Source of the DNA: Theodoxus fluviatilis
Taxonomy: Eukaryota; Mollusca; Gastropoda; Cycloneritida; Neritidae
NCBI GenBank assembly: GCA_034096865.1
Contig: JAWQFJ010014171.1
Coordinates: forward strand, 57,501 to 75,000
Direction: 5' to 3'
DNA: 17,500 nucleotides
Shown: positions 1 through 8,644 of the stretch, in pieces
Position numbering within the stretch: position 1 is the first letter of the stretch
Layout of the letters: each line of letters begins with the position of its first letter
Notes under the pieces: model-generated
What the model saw: only the letters and a program-made list of their open reading frames with translations
The model's database searches: none
What the model was told of the DNA's origin: nothing
Position numbers and translations under genes: made by a program

Positions 1-112
1 GAGGTTTATCGGGCACTTCATTCACGAAGAGTCGTGTTTCAAGCAGCCTAAGGTGGATAAACAATCCGGAGCTGCTCCTAGAGAGGCAACAGCGAAAGTT
101 CGTATCGTGGCT
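1..112 (+). CDS. Possible internal exon, cut by the left edge
   Basis: Reading from base 2, 37 codons are open with no stop and end exactly at GCT|GTAAGC, a good splice donor in phase 0 (GT at 113-114). The peptide begins RFIGHFIHEESCF, ends EATAKVRIVA and has mixed, protein-like composition. There is no ATG, so it would be an internal or cut exon whose 5' part lies outside the window. Past the donor the frame runs on about 22 codons and stops inside G-rich DNA. The family is not recognised. A phase-0 join to the acceptor at 2160/2161 would give about 23 further codons and a stop at 2230-2232, in a different frame from the one preferred for that exon. A chance open frame of this length is quite possible. 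Confidence 0.25.
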
Positions 113-268
113 GTAAGCGGAGACATGGGCGAGGTGCAGAGAGAAGGAGTTGGGGGTTGTGATGGACAAGGATGGGGGTAGGGGTGGAATGGGAACGAAT
201 AAAAGGATGGCGGATTTAATAAGAAAACACAGAAATGGAATAAGCCGTGAGTCGACCAGTGATATTTC

Positions 269-290
269 GGGGGCGGGGGTGGGGGTGGGG
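269..290 (+). other. G-quadruplex motif
   Basis: Four G runs of five, five, five and four bases are separated by single bases (C, T, T). Four runs of at least three G with one-base loops is the most favourable form of the known intramolecular quadruplex pattern. No promoter or gene start that it might control is visible next to it. Confidence 0.7.
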
Positions 291-1788
291 ACTGAAGAAA
301 GGCAGGCGAAAAGATGAAAGACATTCCATCAACTATGCCTTGGTACAAGTTAGACCCAATTTGGAAATCGGGAAACAGACTAAAATGAGTCCCGAAATCA
401 AGTTGGATGGACGGATGGATGGAGTTTAACTGCCTATCAACCTTTGTAGACTATTTAAAGCCGTTGATCGCGAAAAATCATCAGAGTTGGTCGCAATAAG
501 AGAAGGTCAAGTCACGATTTCCCTAGTTATTCGCATCTCACGAATCGCTTAGGGAGACGTGACACGGTGGGTCAATTCTTCCCCCCAATTCCCGGGGGAC
601 CCTAAATCAGGAAGAGAGTAGGAGGGCCAGGTCGTCAGGGATGAAATGCAAAGGGGATACAATACGACCCCTCTGTTCGGACCCGATCCCATTTTATGGA
701 ACATCATCAATCATTGCTCTTTTTTAAAAGAAAAAATCATCTTGCACACTGCTATAACAGAGAAGGGATGGAAGACGAGACTTCAGATTGAGGAGTGAGA
801 GGGATGATGTCTGGAAGGGAATGAGGCAGGGGGTGGGGATGGTCGTTGGGGGAAGGGGAGACCCGACAGATGGAACTGAGACAGAGCAGAGTGGACGGAG
901 CGTGCTGGGCAATGAGGAAATAGGAGCGGTCAAGCTGTACGCACGGCTGGTGTTGTCTCAAGGCCAGACTGATCTAGTCAGCTCATTTGCATAAATGGGA
1001 GTCAGCTGCCAGAATAGGAAGAAATGGAGTACGATGCAGATATTCGGGCTATATATTGAGAGAGCTGATGCACACCCCAAGCAATTCAAACATCCTTGTA
1101 CGAGCATCGGCTTAGACGGATATCTTTTGAAGGGGAAAATGAAAGAAAATTTATCCATAGATCCATACAGTGTGTGGTAATGTATTGACAATCGCTCACC
1201 ATGCATTGCAGAAGGATTTCCCAGTTCCTGTTTCTATAAATTTATTAGTCTGCTAAATGAAAAGAAAGGTAAGAAGTAACCATACACCCTTTATACCGTT
1301 GTCATAAATCATACATATAGATTTATGTCAGCCCTCAGAGGATTGAGGTTGACATTTAGGTGGACTGTCGACTGGTTTTAGTTTGGAAGTGGTTAACCTT
1401 ACTTCATTTTGTTGTTTCTAGCAGATCTTTTCATTACCTCTGCACGTATGCATTGACATTACTTCTCTCCCAGTAGACCTTTCGAAGACAGTCAATTTGC
1501 TTGTACTTGATGACTCAACTGTCGATGCTTCAACGCCTTTATGCTCTTTTCTTTCCCTCCTCCCATTCCCACTCCTCCCCATTTCCTTCCTGAAACTCAT
1601 GCGCAACAGAATGTTTTCACTTTGCCCAGCTTTTTCCCCCAGTGCAAGCGAATGGATTAAATGATTGTTCATATTGCGTGTATTGATTTCCATATGTAAT
1701 TTCAAATGTAGTATACGAGTAATCTCAATTAGAATTACACCAACAACACAGCCAACCATGATCACCATTATCCATTGCCCCACAATTG

Positions 1789-1872
1789 CCGCCACCATCG
1801 TCACTACCACAATCACTATCATCACCACTCTCACCACCACTATCACCACTACCACAGCCACCACCACAACCG

Positions 1873-1928
<56 letters not shown>
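1789..1928 (+). repeat. Trinucleotide microsatellite, imperfect ACC/ATC then (TCA)18
   Basis: An impure ATC/ACC stretch (1789-1872) leads into 18 perfect TCA units at 1873-1926. Depending on frame it translates as poly-His or poly-Ile on + and poly-Met or Val-rich on minus. All are artefacts of the repeat, so no coding role is assigned. Confidence 0.95.
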
Positions 1929-2160
1929 GTGTTAGTGATTTCTTTAAAAATTGGGTATACATTTTGAAATCCGTACCCAATTTAATATATGTGTATATCA
2001 TTTGAATACTATCTCTGTGTGACCTCCATGCAGTCTCTTGTTGATCCAGCTTTGTATTAGACTACACTTGCTCATATTCAGCTCATTTAACAAAGTATGT
2101 TGCCGTCCTGTGTCTACATCTGGAAAACTGCTAACATGGGTTGCTTTTCTGGCTTTAAAG

Positions 2161-2397
2161 TTCACGTCGTCTCACGAGCTTGCGCACAAAATTCGGGGGC
2201 CCACAAGCCTCCTCAAAAGCGCCCTACTGTAACATGGCGTGCAACCAGACCCCCAACGACGACCTCTCCAGCTCGACCTCCCACGACCCCAGGGCCAAGG
2301 TTGCCGCCGAGACGGTCAAGGCCACTGGGGCCAAAGGGCAACCGGACGTCGCTGGGGCTGTGTGGACATTGTCTCCTGTGACATTTTTGCGCAAGTT
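2161..2397 (+). CDS. Candidate upstream exon of the 7369-8644 gene
   Basis: This GC-rich island lies in AT-rich DNA. In the preferred frame it is open from just after a stop at 2156-2158, across a possible acceptor (AG at 2159-2160), to a donor TT|GTAAGG with GT at 2398-2399. ATG 2234 sits in a good context (AACATGG), so 2161-2233 may be 5'UTR. The peptide from 2234 begins MACNQTPNDDLSSSTSHD, has an Ala/Lys-rich middle and ends LSPVTFLRK; many codons end in C or G. The exon leaves two bases (TT) over, matching the one base that opens the 7369 exon, so splicing gives a Leu codon and stays open for 424 more residues. Without splicing the frame ends LRKL-stop at 2399-2401, so a last exon is also possible. 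No domain is recognised. The acceptor is weak. Confidence 0.4.
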
Positions 2398-2525
2398 GTA
2401 AGGAAGATGGCCTGGAAGGCCTACTTTCTCATTCGGAGTTTCTTATCAGCATGCACTCATTTGCTAGTTTTTTTTCGAGGCACTTCATTTCCTCTCCCTG
2501 AAGTGCGTTGTAGTTCTGTCTTGAT

Positions 2526-2555
2526 GTTGTTGTTGTTGTTGTTGGTGTTGTTGTT
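2526..2555 (+). repeat. (GTT)n microsatellite
   Basis: About ten GTT units with one interruption (GTTGGTGTT). It lies in the predicted intron. A similar short (GTT)5 tract occurs at 13895-13910. Confidence 0.85.
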
Positions 2556-3357
2556 TGGTTCAGTCGACGAATTGGTTTTCTGCACAAGTCTCAGTGTCGT
2601 GATACGGTCATTTTGCTGGAAGCAGCAGCACGGGTTTTCACATTTCTTTTAATGAAAATGTTGCTTTGTGCTTTTGTTAGAGACACTCACATCGGTGTTG
2701 TGTGCATTTTGTTTCTTTCTTTATTCATAAGAATAGTTTAGTTTTATTATTCGTCTCGCAAATGTATGTATGGTTTAGAAAAACCGCGACGAATCAAGCC
2801 AGTGTCCCTTGCGATGCATCTGTTATGCAGTATATACATTGCACGGGGTAGTTGTCTTAAACGAGTTTTAAATGCTGTCAGAAAACAGTGTCTGCTGCGA
2901 TGTTTTTAAGTAAGAGCAGTTGAATGTTATGACCAGGTCTTTGCATTTTGTTGTAGGAATGTTTTGTTGCTCTAACCGCTAACTGTCATGAATCAATAGG
3001 ACAGTATGATCTTGCTGATAACATATTTACTTTTCAACTCCTTGTCTGACAGTATGCTTATAGCAGCATGATTTCGTTTATTATTCTCTTGTGCTTTTTA
3101 CTTCTATAACATATCGTGCATGTTTCTTTTGATGCCTATTTAGAATAGAATAATCGAACACTTTTTTCATTGAAAAGTGGATTGCTGGTTTCATGATCAA
3201 ATGTTAAATTTATTATAAAGTCAGTAAACAAATTTCTCCATGTTTTCTATATTAAAAAACAGAGTTGATGGTATATTAAACTAAAAAGTTGGGGATTTCT
3301 GGACACATTATTTTTGAAGAATAACATGTAGTAAACAAGCATATTTTTAACTCGCAG

Positions 3358-3811
3358 ATGTTTTCCTCTCGTTCTGATCTATTGCTGGTATTTACAAGTC
3401 GCAGTTCCTACTCTGTTACAGTGCGCAACAAGGAGGCAGTCATGGTTAGTTTGTCTGGCCATCAGAAAGGTTTAAACTGCTGTCTCCATTCTTCTTCGTC
3501 TACTCTTCGTTGTGCGGAACTTCCAGCCCCGGCATCGTAGCCAGGCAGCTAACGCTGCACATCTTCAAATGGCATCTTCATGTTCATTGTTCACTTCTTT
3601 TGCAAACGGCACTATCCATGTCATTGATTGGAATCGGTCGTGCTGTCTATCAATGTCATCAGCCTTGTCTCACCTGGGCCACTTTTCAGCTCATTGCATT
3701 CTGTGCCGTCGTCCTGGCAGAACAGGTTGTGCCGTCAAAAAGACAATATTTGTCAACGCTGCGACATTCTTTGATGGAAGCTGTGTCCCTTGTCCTTTTT
3801 GTTGCTCGTAG
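3358..3811 (+). pseudogene. Decayed-looking ORF patch, weak WD40-like or Cys-rich resemblance
   Basis: ATG 3358 directly follows an acceptor-like AACTCGCAG. The first frame (3358-3540, 60 codons) contains a stretch with the rhythm of a WD40 blade: FTSRSSYSVTV, then a few residues later LSGHQKGLNCC (Gly-His in the usual place). It ends in a stop. A second frame (about 3512-3811) contains TSFANGTIHVIDWN, again blade-like, then a Cys-rich part (HCILC, GC, CVPCPFCC). Two plausible pieces in two frames would fit a frameshifted gene relic. Equally, both resemblances may be chance: no frame is long, and the minus strand has its own exon-like sites here (3674-3713). I treat this as unproven. Confidence 0.2.
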
Positions 3812-4152
3812 AGTGTCTGTCTACTTGCGCTTGTGTTCCACATCTTCAGTGGGAGCGACAGAAAAGAAGGACAAACAAAGCATGAAATGTATATTTCAGT
3901 CCCTGACGATGTTTACATTTTGTCTGCTTAACAAACGATGACTGAAAGAATATGTAAAGCTATCAGATCAGTTCGAGAAAGAGCATATATAGCACGAAAA
4001 CTCCCACATAAAAGTTGGTTTTCTTTAAAGCAAAAATGGTCTATGCCCACGTGTATCCGCGTACTCTTCTTTTCGTAGAAATGGTGAGCACTGATATCAA
4101 AGCTATGTATTGCTTGCTTCAGGTGGGAACAACATTTCAACTTTCGACGCAG

Positions 4153-4438
4153 AAATGATCATTTGTTGTTTCATAATAAAATTAAATGACATTTTAGCAT
4201 AATATTTGAAACGAGTGATATAAAAACCTAGAGGGTCATATGATATTGCAAGTTACATCTCTTCTGACTTCTAAAGATTTTGTAACAGAAAATACTCCTG
4301 TGTGCACTGCTTAACCAGATAATATAACAAATTTGTTCATATGTGCCTACACTGGATCCATAAGCAAGAATTATATTTATTTAAAAAAGAGAAAAAAACG
4401 TAAAGATGGGAGTTGATTCTAGAAAAAAATGATCATTT
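4153..4438. repeat. Repeated 12-bp perfect palindrome
   Basis: AAATGATCATTT occurs at 4153-4164 and again at 4427-4438, each followed by GTT, so a 15-base match recurs 274 bases apart. Flanking bases differ, so terminal inverted repeats of a small transposon are not supported. It may be chance in AT-rich DNA. Confidence 0.4.
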
Positions 4439-4687
4439 GTTTACCATTTTAGGTAGACGCTAAATGTAAAAAATGCAGTCTACATGCTATTAGTAGTGGG
4501 AGATAAAACTGAGACTTTCACAAGATATTCCAAATGTTAAACGACGTCGACATTTAAGTTGTATTTGTTTATTGATTCAATTTTTGATGCCAATGCATTA
4601 TATTTATCCCATCGAAGAAGGTGTTTGCTCATCAGGCCCGTGAGATACGGCTCCTATAACTACCTCAAAATGGTGTATTCTCTATAG

Positions 4688-4864
4688 CTCGCCCATATAT
4701 CAGCAAATGATTTGGGCGCCGAAATTAGAGTGATAATGATGCAGTCTGGTCGGCCTGCATACCCGATGCCGATGGCCCCTGTGGGATGTCAGAGCGGAGG
4801 TTGGTCTGCTCCGCAATCACGCGATGACGGGTCCACAGCGGCACTAATGGATTTAGAGAACTGA
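4688..4864. other. Ambiguous exon-like island, either strand
   Basis: This GC-richer island contrasts with its surroundings. On +, after an acceptor TTCTCTATAG (AG at 4686-4687), a frame runs 58 codons to TGA 4862-4864. It includes MMQSGRPAYPMPMAPVGC and ends STAALMDLEN. On minus, a very long pyrimidine tract ends CCCTCAG just before base 4860. The frame that follows (SLNPLVPLWTRHRVIAEQTN) has many G/C-ending codons and meets a donor CGG|GTATGC, giving a 98-base exon at 4860-4763. Both readings are plausible and at most one is likely real. Neither family is recognised. The + frame does not fit the TT donor at 2398 without an early stop. Confidence 0.25.
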
Positions 4865-5228
4865 GGGGGGGGGGATAAGAAGAGGGAGATATAGGAGTAG
4901 GGTTGGAGGACGAGAGAATGAATTCGGTGAAGGATGGGGTGGGTGGGGATGGAGGGTGTGTGGGGTGGTGGGATGGAGTGGGTGGAGTAGCGAGAGATAG
5001 GGTGAGATAGAATGAGGTAGGAAGGAGTGGGATAACGGGGGTGGGGGGTGGGGTGGGAGGAGGAGGAGGGTTAAGTGGCGTGTGATATGGGGATAGGGGT
5101 GGAGAGTACTAGGGAGGGGAGTGTTTGGGTGGAATGGAGGATGGGGTGGGTTGGGTGCTGTGAGATAGGGTGGTGTGTAAGAGGGAGGGAGGGAGGGGGA
5201 GAGAGGGAGGGAGGGGGAGGGAGGGAGG
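4865..5228 (+). repeat. Purine-rich (G/A) block
   Basis: It starts with ten G (4865-4874), continues as GGGT/GGAG-rich DNA and ends with a pure purine run of 50 bases (5179-5228) made of GGGA/GGGGA units. The complementary strand is Pro/Ser/His-coding in all frames, which is an artefact. Such tracts can adopt triplex or quadruplex forms. Confidence 0.85.
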
Positions 5229-5357
5229 TAGCACGGTTGGAATGAAGAGACTGTGGGCCGTTGTGCAAAACGAGAACGCAGCAGAGTGGAAATGTTGCAA
5301 CAGTGTGTGACAATGCGATGGTCCTTTGGGAGCATGCGACATATTCGAACAAACATG

Positions 5358-5372
5358 GCCGCCGCTGGTGGC
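5358..5372 (+). promoter_or_regulatory. GCCGCC-GCTGGTGGC motif, copy 1
   Basis: The 15-mer GCCGCCGCTGGTGGC recurs with one extra T at 6496-6511. Its CTGGTGGC end resembles the reverse complement of the known animal CTCF core. The match is by eye and partial, and binding is not shown. Confidence 0.2.
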
Positions 5373-5387
5373 TGTGCTATTAAGCAA

Positions 5388-5395
5388 TGACGTCA
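5388..5395 (+). promoter_or_regulatory. Full palindromic CRE (TGACGTCA)
   Basis: A perfect TGACGTCA, the known CREB/ATF site, lies between the purine block and the (GA)n tract. No transcription start or TATA box can be placed beside it. The same octamer at 7876-7883 lies inside the coding exon and is explained by codons. Confidence 0.35.
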
Positions 5396-5442
5396 GATAA
5401 GAGGAGACAAGAACATGGAGGCAGGGGTGATGGGTATGGGGT

Positions 5443-5445
5443 GGG

Positions 5446-5529
<84 letters not shown>

Positions 5530-5534
5530 GGGGG
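5443..5534 (+). repeat. (AG)36 with G10 tail
   Basis: A pure purine run from 5443 to 5523 contains 36 perfect AG units (5451-5522). After one T it is followed by ten G (5525-5534). The poly-(ArgGlu) frame across it is a repeat artefact. Confidence 0.95.
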
Positions 5535-6450
5535 AGGGATTAAGAAATATAGTCCTTCAATACGAAAATCTTATGAAGGATAAAAACAGATAGATGAATA
5601 CATCAGAGGAGCTGTGAGAGTCTCGCAGTAGCTGAGAACTGCGGGGAGTGTAGAGAGTAAAAATGAAGAGGGTTCGGGAAGGAATAGGGGAGGGGCAGGG
5701 GTTTGAGTCGGGGGATATAAAATCAAGTGCAAGAGAATGGGAGGGATGAAGCCTGAATGTAGGTTATAGAGGGCCGGAAATAGAAGAGATAATGGAGATG
5801 GAGAGGCACGGGAGATACCATATTTTGCGACAGGGAGGGGATGATGGTTGAAATCAATGTGGACCACTACGCTCTTCCTTTGACTAGGCCCTCAGCGTGC
5901 AGTGATTCTCATCACTAAAATGGGAATCTGAAGGAACAGGAAGAATGTCTTGTAGTGCAGTTAGTTCTGTCGTGGCTTCGTGGTTATGCTATAACGTGAC
6001 TTGCGACCCTGCTGGAAGAAACTCCTAAGGGTCATTGTCTTCACTGTTTCTAATTCTGTACATGTAGTTGGTAATAATAATTTCCTCTGACCTGTTGTTT
6101 TTAACGCAGAATCTGTTAATGTATTCCCACGTGCAGAAATTATAGTTCCATATCATGGAGTTAGAAAAACCAGGCACAAATGGCGTGCTCACGATAGACT
6201 TCTAATTTCCAACACTAATAAAGCCTCCCAAGCGATTTCACTTCAGGTCCGCAGTCGGTAAATTTACTCCAGCACCACACATTCTCATTATACATGTACA
6301 TTTCATAGCGTACTTCCTTGAAACTTGTCTTTTCTAAAGTAAAACGAGTTGCATTCTGATATATTTTTTAAAGATATCACTCAGCCAGAGAAATCCACCA
6401 GCCGAGAAAGACTACTGCGGCGAAATCACACCCACCAGACATCACGTAAA

Positions 6451-6618
6451 ATGGCTGCAACAATGGTGTCCGCTGGGACCTCATTTCTCAGCCTCGCCGC
6501 CTGCTGGTGGCGGCAGTCGCGTCCTCAGAGTCCTCATCACGACTGGATTCCTATGCAATTTCCCACTCTCTGTCACTCAGCCTGCGCTGCGGGTCTGACA
6601 GCGGGTCTGACTGTGTGA
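6451..6618 (+). CDS. Small ORF, 55 aa, unrecognised
   Basis: ATG 6451 has a strong start context (AAAATGGC). The ORF lies in a GC-rich island within the predicted intron. The product begins MAATMVSAGTSFLSLAACWW, a mildly hydrophobic N-terminus without a clear signal-peptide charge pattern. It then continues with Ser/Pro/His-rich sequence and ends AAGLTAGLTV; the end is built partly from a duplicated GCGGGTCTGAC (about 6588-6611). A canonical AATAAA at 6712-6717 follows the stop by 94 bases. No family is recognised and chance remains likely. Confidence 0.2.
   Translation: MAATMVSAGTSFLSLAACWWRQSRPQSPHHDWIPMQFPTLCHSACAAGLTAGLTV
6496..6511 (+). promoter_or_regulatory. GCCGCCTGCTGGTGGC motif, copy 2
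   Basis: Second copy of the motif at 5358-5372, here part of a perfect 6-bp stem (GCCGCC ... GGCGGC, seven-base loop). It lies within the small ORF at 6451-6618. The CTCF resemblance is partial and unproven. Confidence 0.2.
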
Positions 6619-6711
6619 AGGCGTTCTGCTCTGATGTTTACTGGTCGGCCCTCCTGCCTGGAGAGGAGTAGTAAGATGCATGACACGCAGTGCACGAGCC
6701 CCGCCTGCAGC

Positions 6712-6717
6712 AATAAA
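6712..6717 (+). terminator. Poly(A) signal AATAAA
   Basis: Canonical hexamer 94 bases after the small ORF's stop. AATAAA is common by chance in AT-rich DNA, but this one follows a GC-rich island. Confidence 0.25.
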
Positions 6718-7080
6718 GTGGCAAATTGAAAAGGGGATTTCAAATGACCCGGCCAATGATCTTCATGACTGAAGAGAAAATAACAGTATTACAACCGAAT
6801 AAAATGTCCGTTTATCGTTTTCTGTCGCAGCATGTTTCTCTGTATGTCAGTTTGTTTGTTTTACACACGTGCAGGTTTATGTTACACGTAGTAAGATGTC
6901 GTGCTGTGTGTCCCGTAGAAGAGGTGTTAGACATGGATTGCACTTTAGCCTTCACAAGTTTGGTCACTGGTTAAGAGGCTAGACTTTACGGCAAGCGGGT
7001 GCGCTGTTTAATGCTGCACGGATGCTAGACTTGATTTTTTCGGTTTCCTGCTCAACTCATGTTTCTTCATTTCATTACAG

Positions 7081-7333
7081 ATTACGTCGTTTACTTGTAA
7101 GGATAGTAAAGGTGTGCTCTGTTGCGATTTACACTTGTCTCGCGCATGAGCCAGCGTCCGGCGGGAAATTTTCTCGTCGAGTGGAGATAGTGCTGATGCC
7201 TGACTGTGCGTTTGCCTCTTCACATCCGTGTCAGCACGTGCCGGTGGAGGACTGGTCGAGGGATTTAAAGACCAGAACAGGCACCAAGCGCTTCGGTTTT
7301 CATATAGAGATAAAATACCATCGTACAAAATGA
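7081..7333 (+). CDS. Candidate alternative terminal exon
   Basis: A clear acceptor (TTTCTTCATTTCATTACAG, AG at 7079-7080) opens a frame of 83 full codons ending at TGA 7331-7333. The first base completes a split codon, so it accepts the phase of the 2398 donor just as the 7369 exon does. The peptide starts LRRLLVRIVKVCSVAIYTC, includes FSRRVEIVLMPDC and is basic at the end (KTRTGTKRFGF). Its 3' part is GC-rich with balanced codons. It stops only 35 bases before the next exon, so the two exons would be alternatives rather than joined. A short hydrophobic run (VRIVKVCSVAIYTCL) is present. The family is unknown, and this could be a chance frame. Confidence 0.25.
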
Positions 7334-7368
7334 ATGATTTAACCTTTACTTCTCGCTCTGTTCTGCAG

Positions 7369-8644
7369 GCGTGGAGGCACGTGGATGAGTTCTACCCTGG
7401 CGCATGACACGCATTCAGATGACGCTACCACTCGACGCCATTCCCAGCTTCGCCGCTCACGGGTCTCGGTTGTATCAGGCGGCTCCGTGGCGTCTGGGTT
7501 GAGCCGCGCGCCCTCTACCGTCTTCACCCTGGCCGACCTGTCCCCAGGCTCCACGGCCAACTGGAGAGGCCGCCGTGGCGGTTCCATTGCCTCGCAGGCA
7601 TCATCCCTGTCTGCCGGCATTTCCATAGGTCCTTCCAGCGTCCTTACCCTCCAAGAGCTCTCTCCTTCCAAGTTTCGCAGCCGTTTCTCTCCCAGGCTTG
7701 GCCATGACGAGGGACAGGGAAGGAGGGGTGACGGCGAGAGAGCGTTGGGCAGCGATGGCGAGGAGGAATGGACGGAACGTCTCCCCAATGGTGTCTGGAG
7801 AAGGGGTTCTGCCCCCACTCTCAGCCTGGTGCGCTTCGTCCGCAATGCTCTCAGAGCCAGCCAGGCTCAGGAGGGTGACGTCACCACGGAGCGTGGTGAT
7901 ATTTGTGACACCAGCAACGAAGTGGAGGATGAAGAAAAGGACAACATGGATACCCAAGGTGGGGGAAAACGCAAAGATAAAGAGCACAAGAGAGAGGAAA
8001 TGGGTGGAATCAGAGACATGAATGGCAAAGTTCATTGTAACGGTAATCTCATCACTGATATTCCTTCAAAGCAGCGTGTCAACGTGACACTACCCGGCAA
8101 CAATACTGACGCCAGTATTTGTGTGAACACAGATGGCGTTGTCTGTGGTGTCTCAAACTGCATTGATACCAAAGACTCTACGAATGGTGACTCTTGTATT
8201 ACTCGCTCGCAGCAATACAATGGGGCTGTGAACAATGATGACAATAACAACGATGAACTGAACAAAGACACCAACGATGACTTGGCGCAAACACACTCTG
8301 CGAGTTCCTCTGAACCAGATGCAGAGCTATGCTCCGACAGAGACACTAGCAAATGTGCAGAGATTAGTACAGATGAACCTTCGGGACTTGAACGTGACAG
8401 TGACAGTGGCGCGAGTGACACGGAGCATGCTGTCCAGGTTGACGAGAGCTGCAGAGTAGACAGCGGCAACGCCGTTGACTCCGATGGAAACCGTGGTGAC
8501 CATGGTAGAGAAGCCCTTGACAGCTACGATACGAGCGATAATCAACTCGTCATCATTGGAGTCCCAAAGACGAGACGCTCTGGGGTCAAGAATCTTAAAA
8601 TGGATGCCCTCGTTTGCGAGGACAACGATGAGACCTACCTGTGA
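7369..8644 (+). CDS. Large last exon of an unrecognised Ser/Asp-rich protein
   Basis: The exon begins after a strong pyrimidine tract and TTCTGCAG. An in-frame stop at 7340-7342 shows that coding starts at the splice site. The first base completes a split codon, then RGGTW precedes ATG 7385, which could be an alternative start giving 419 residues. Counting from that Met: 17-46 is Arg/Ser-rich with basophilic kinase-type sites (RRHS, RRSRVS). Residues 42-54 (APSTVFTLADLSP) and 82-94 (GPSSVLTLQELSP) are a repeated motif, each preceded by GGS-[VI]-AS. RRGSAP (139-144) resembles a 14-3-3 mode I site. 180-340 is acidic and Asn/Asp-rich with a KRKDKEHKR patch. The C-terminus is DNDETYL, whose last residues fit a class I PDZ ligand. 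No membrane span, signal peptide or enzyme motif is seen. It may be a cytoplasmic scaffold or tail. GC content and codon use differ from the AT-rich flanks. Confidence 0.85.

Larger units (their letters stand above)
113..2160. other. Non-coding stretch (intron or intergenic)
   Basis: I see no convincing gene here. The first ~1 kb has G/A-rich patches on the + strand (150-310, 600-650, 740-900), a G-quadruplex motif and a small C/G inverted repeat near 581-598. From about 1200 on it is AT-rich, with a trinucleotide microsatellite at 1789-1928. Open frames in this stretch are short or consist of repeat translation. If the left-edge exon is real, this is an intron or downstream intergenic DNA. 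Confidence 0.5.
2398..7368 (+). other. Predicted large intron, ~5 kb
   Basis: It is bounded by GTAAGG at 2398 and by a strong pyrimidine tract ending TTCTGCAG at 7368. From 2400 to 3340 I see only AT-rich DNA with a GTT repeat. From 3820 to 4680 there is AT-rich DNA with a repeated palindrome. From 5540 to 6340 there is G/A-rich then ordinary DNA without a supported gene. From 6720 to 7080 nothing is supported. Other items inside are listed separately. The intron is inferred from phase and splice consensus; additional internal exons cannot be excluded. Confidence 0.4.

Noticed and set aside
985..992. Perfect octamer ATTTGCAT (POU-type site)
   Set aside because: An 8-mer in 17.5 kb of AT-rich DNA is expected by chance and there is no gene start nearby.
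1418..2005. Long frames of poly-Met/Val (minus) and poly-Ile or poly-His (+)
   Set aside because: They are translations of the ATC/ACC microsatellite, with no splice or start support.
3674..3713. Minus-strand 40-base microexon (DDGTECNELKSGP) between CTGCCAG and a GTGAGA donor
   Set aside because: Splice sites are good, but the exon is tiny, has no partner and overlaps the + strand patch; too easy by chance.
4853..5593. Pro/Ser/His-rich minus ORFs and an Arg-Glu repeat + ORF
   Set aside because: Explained by the purine-rich block and (AG)36.
5973..6008. tRNA-like A box (TGGCTTCGTGG) and B-box-like GACTTGCGACC, suggesting a SINE
   Set aside because: The boxes are 25 bases apart, much closer than in a tRNA, and no tRNA fold or A-rich tail is visible.
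7081..7096. 16-base microexon between the 7080 acceptor and a GTAAGG at 7097
   Set aside because: It would shift phase so that the 7369 exon no longer reads in its open frame.
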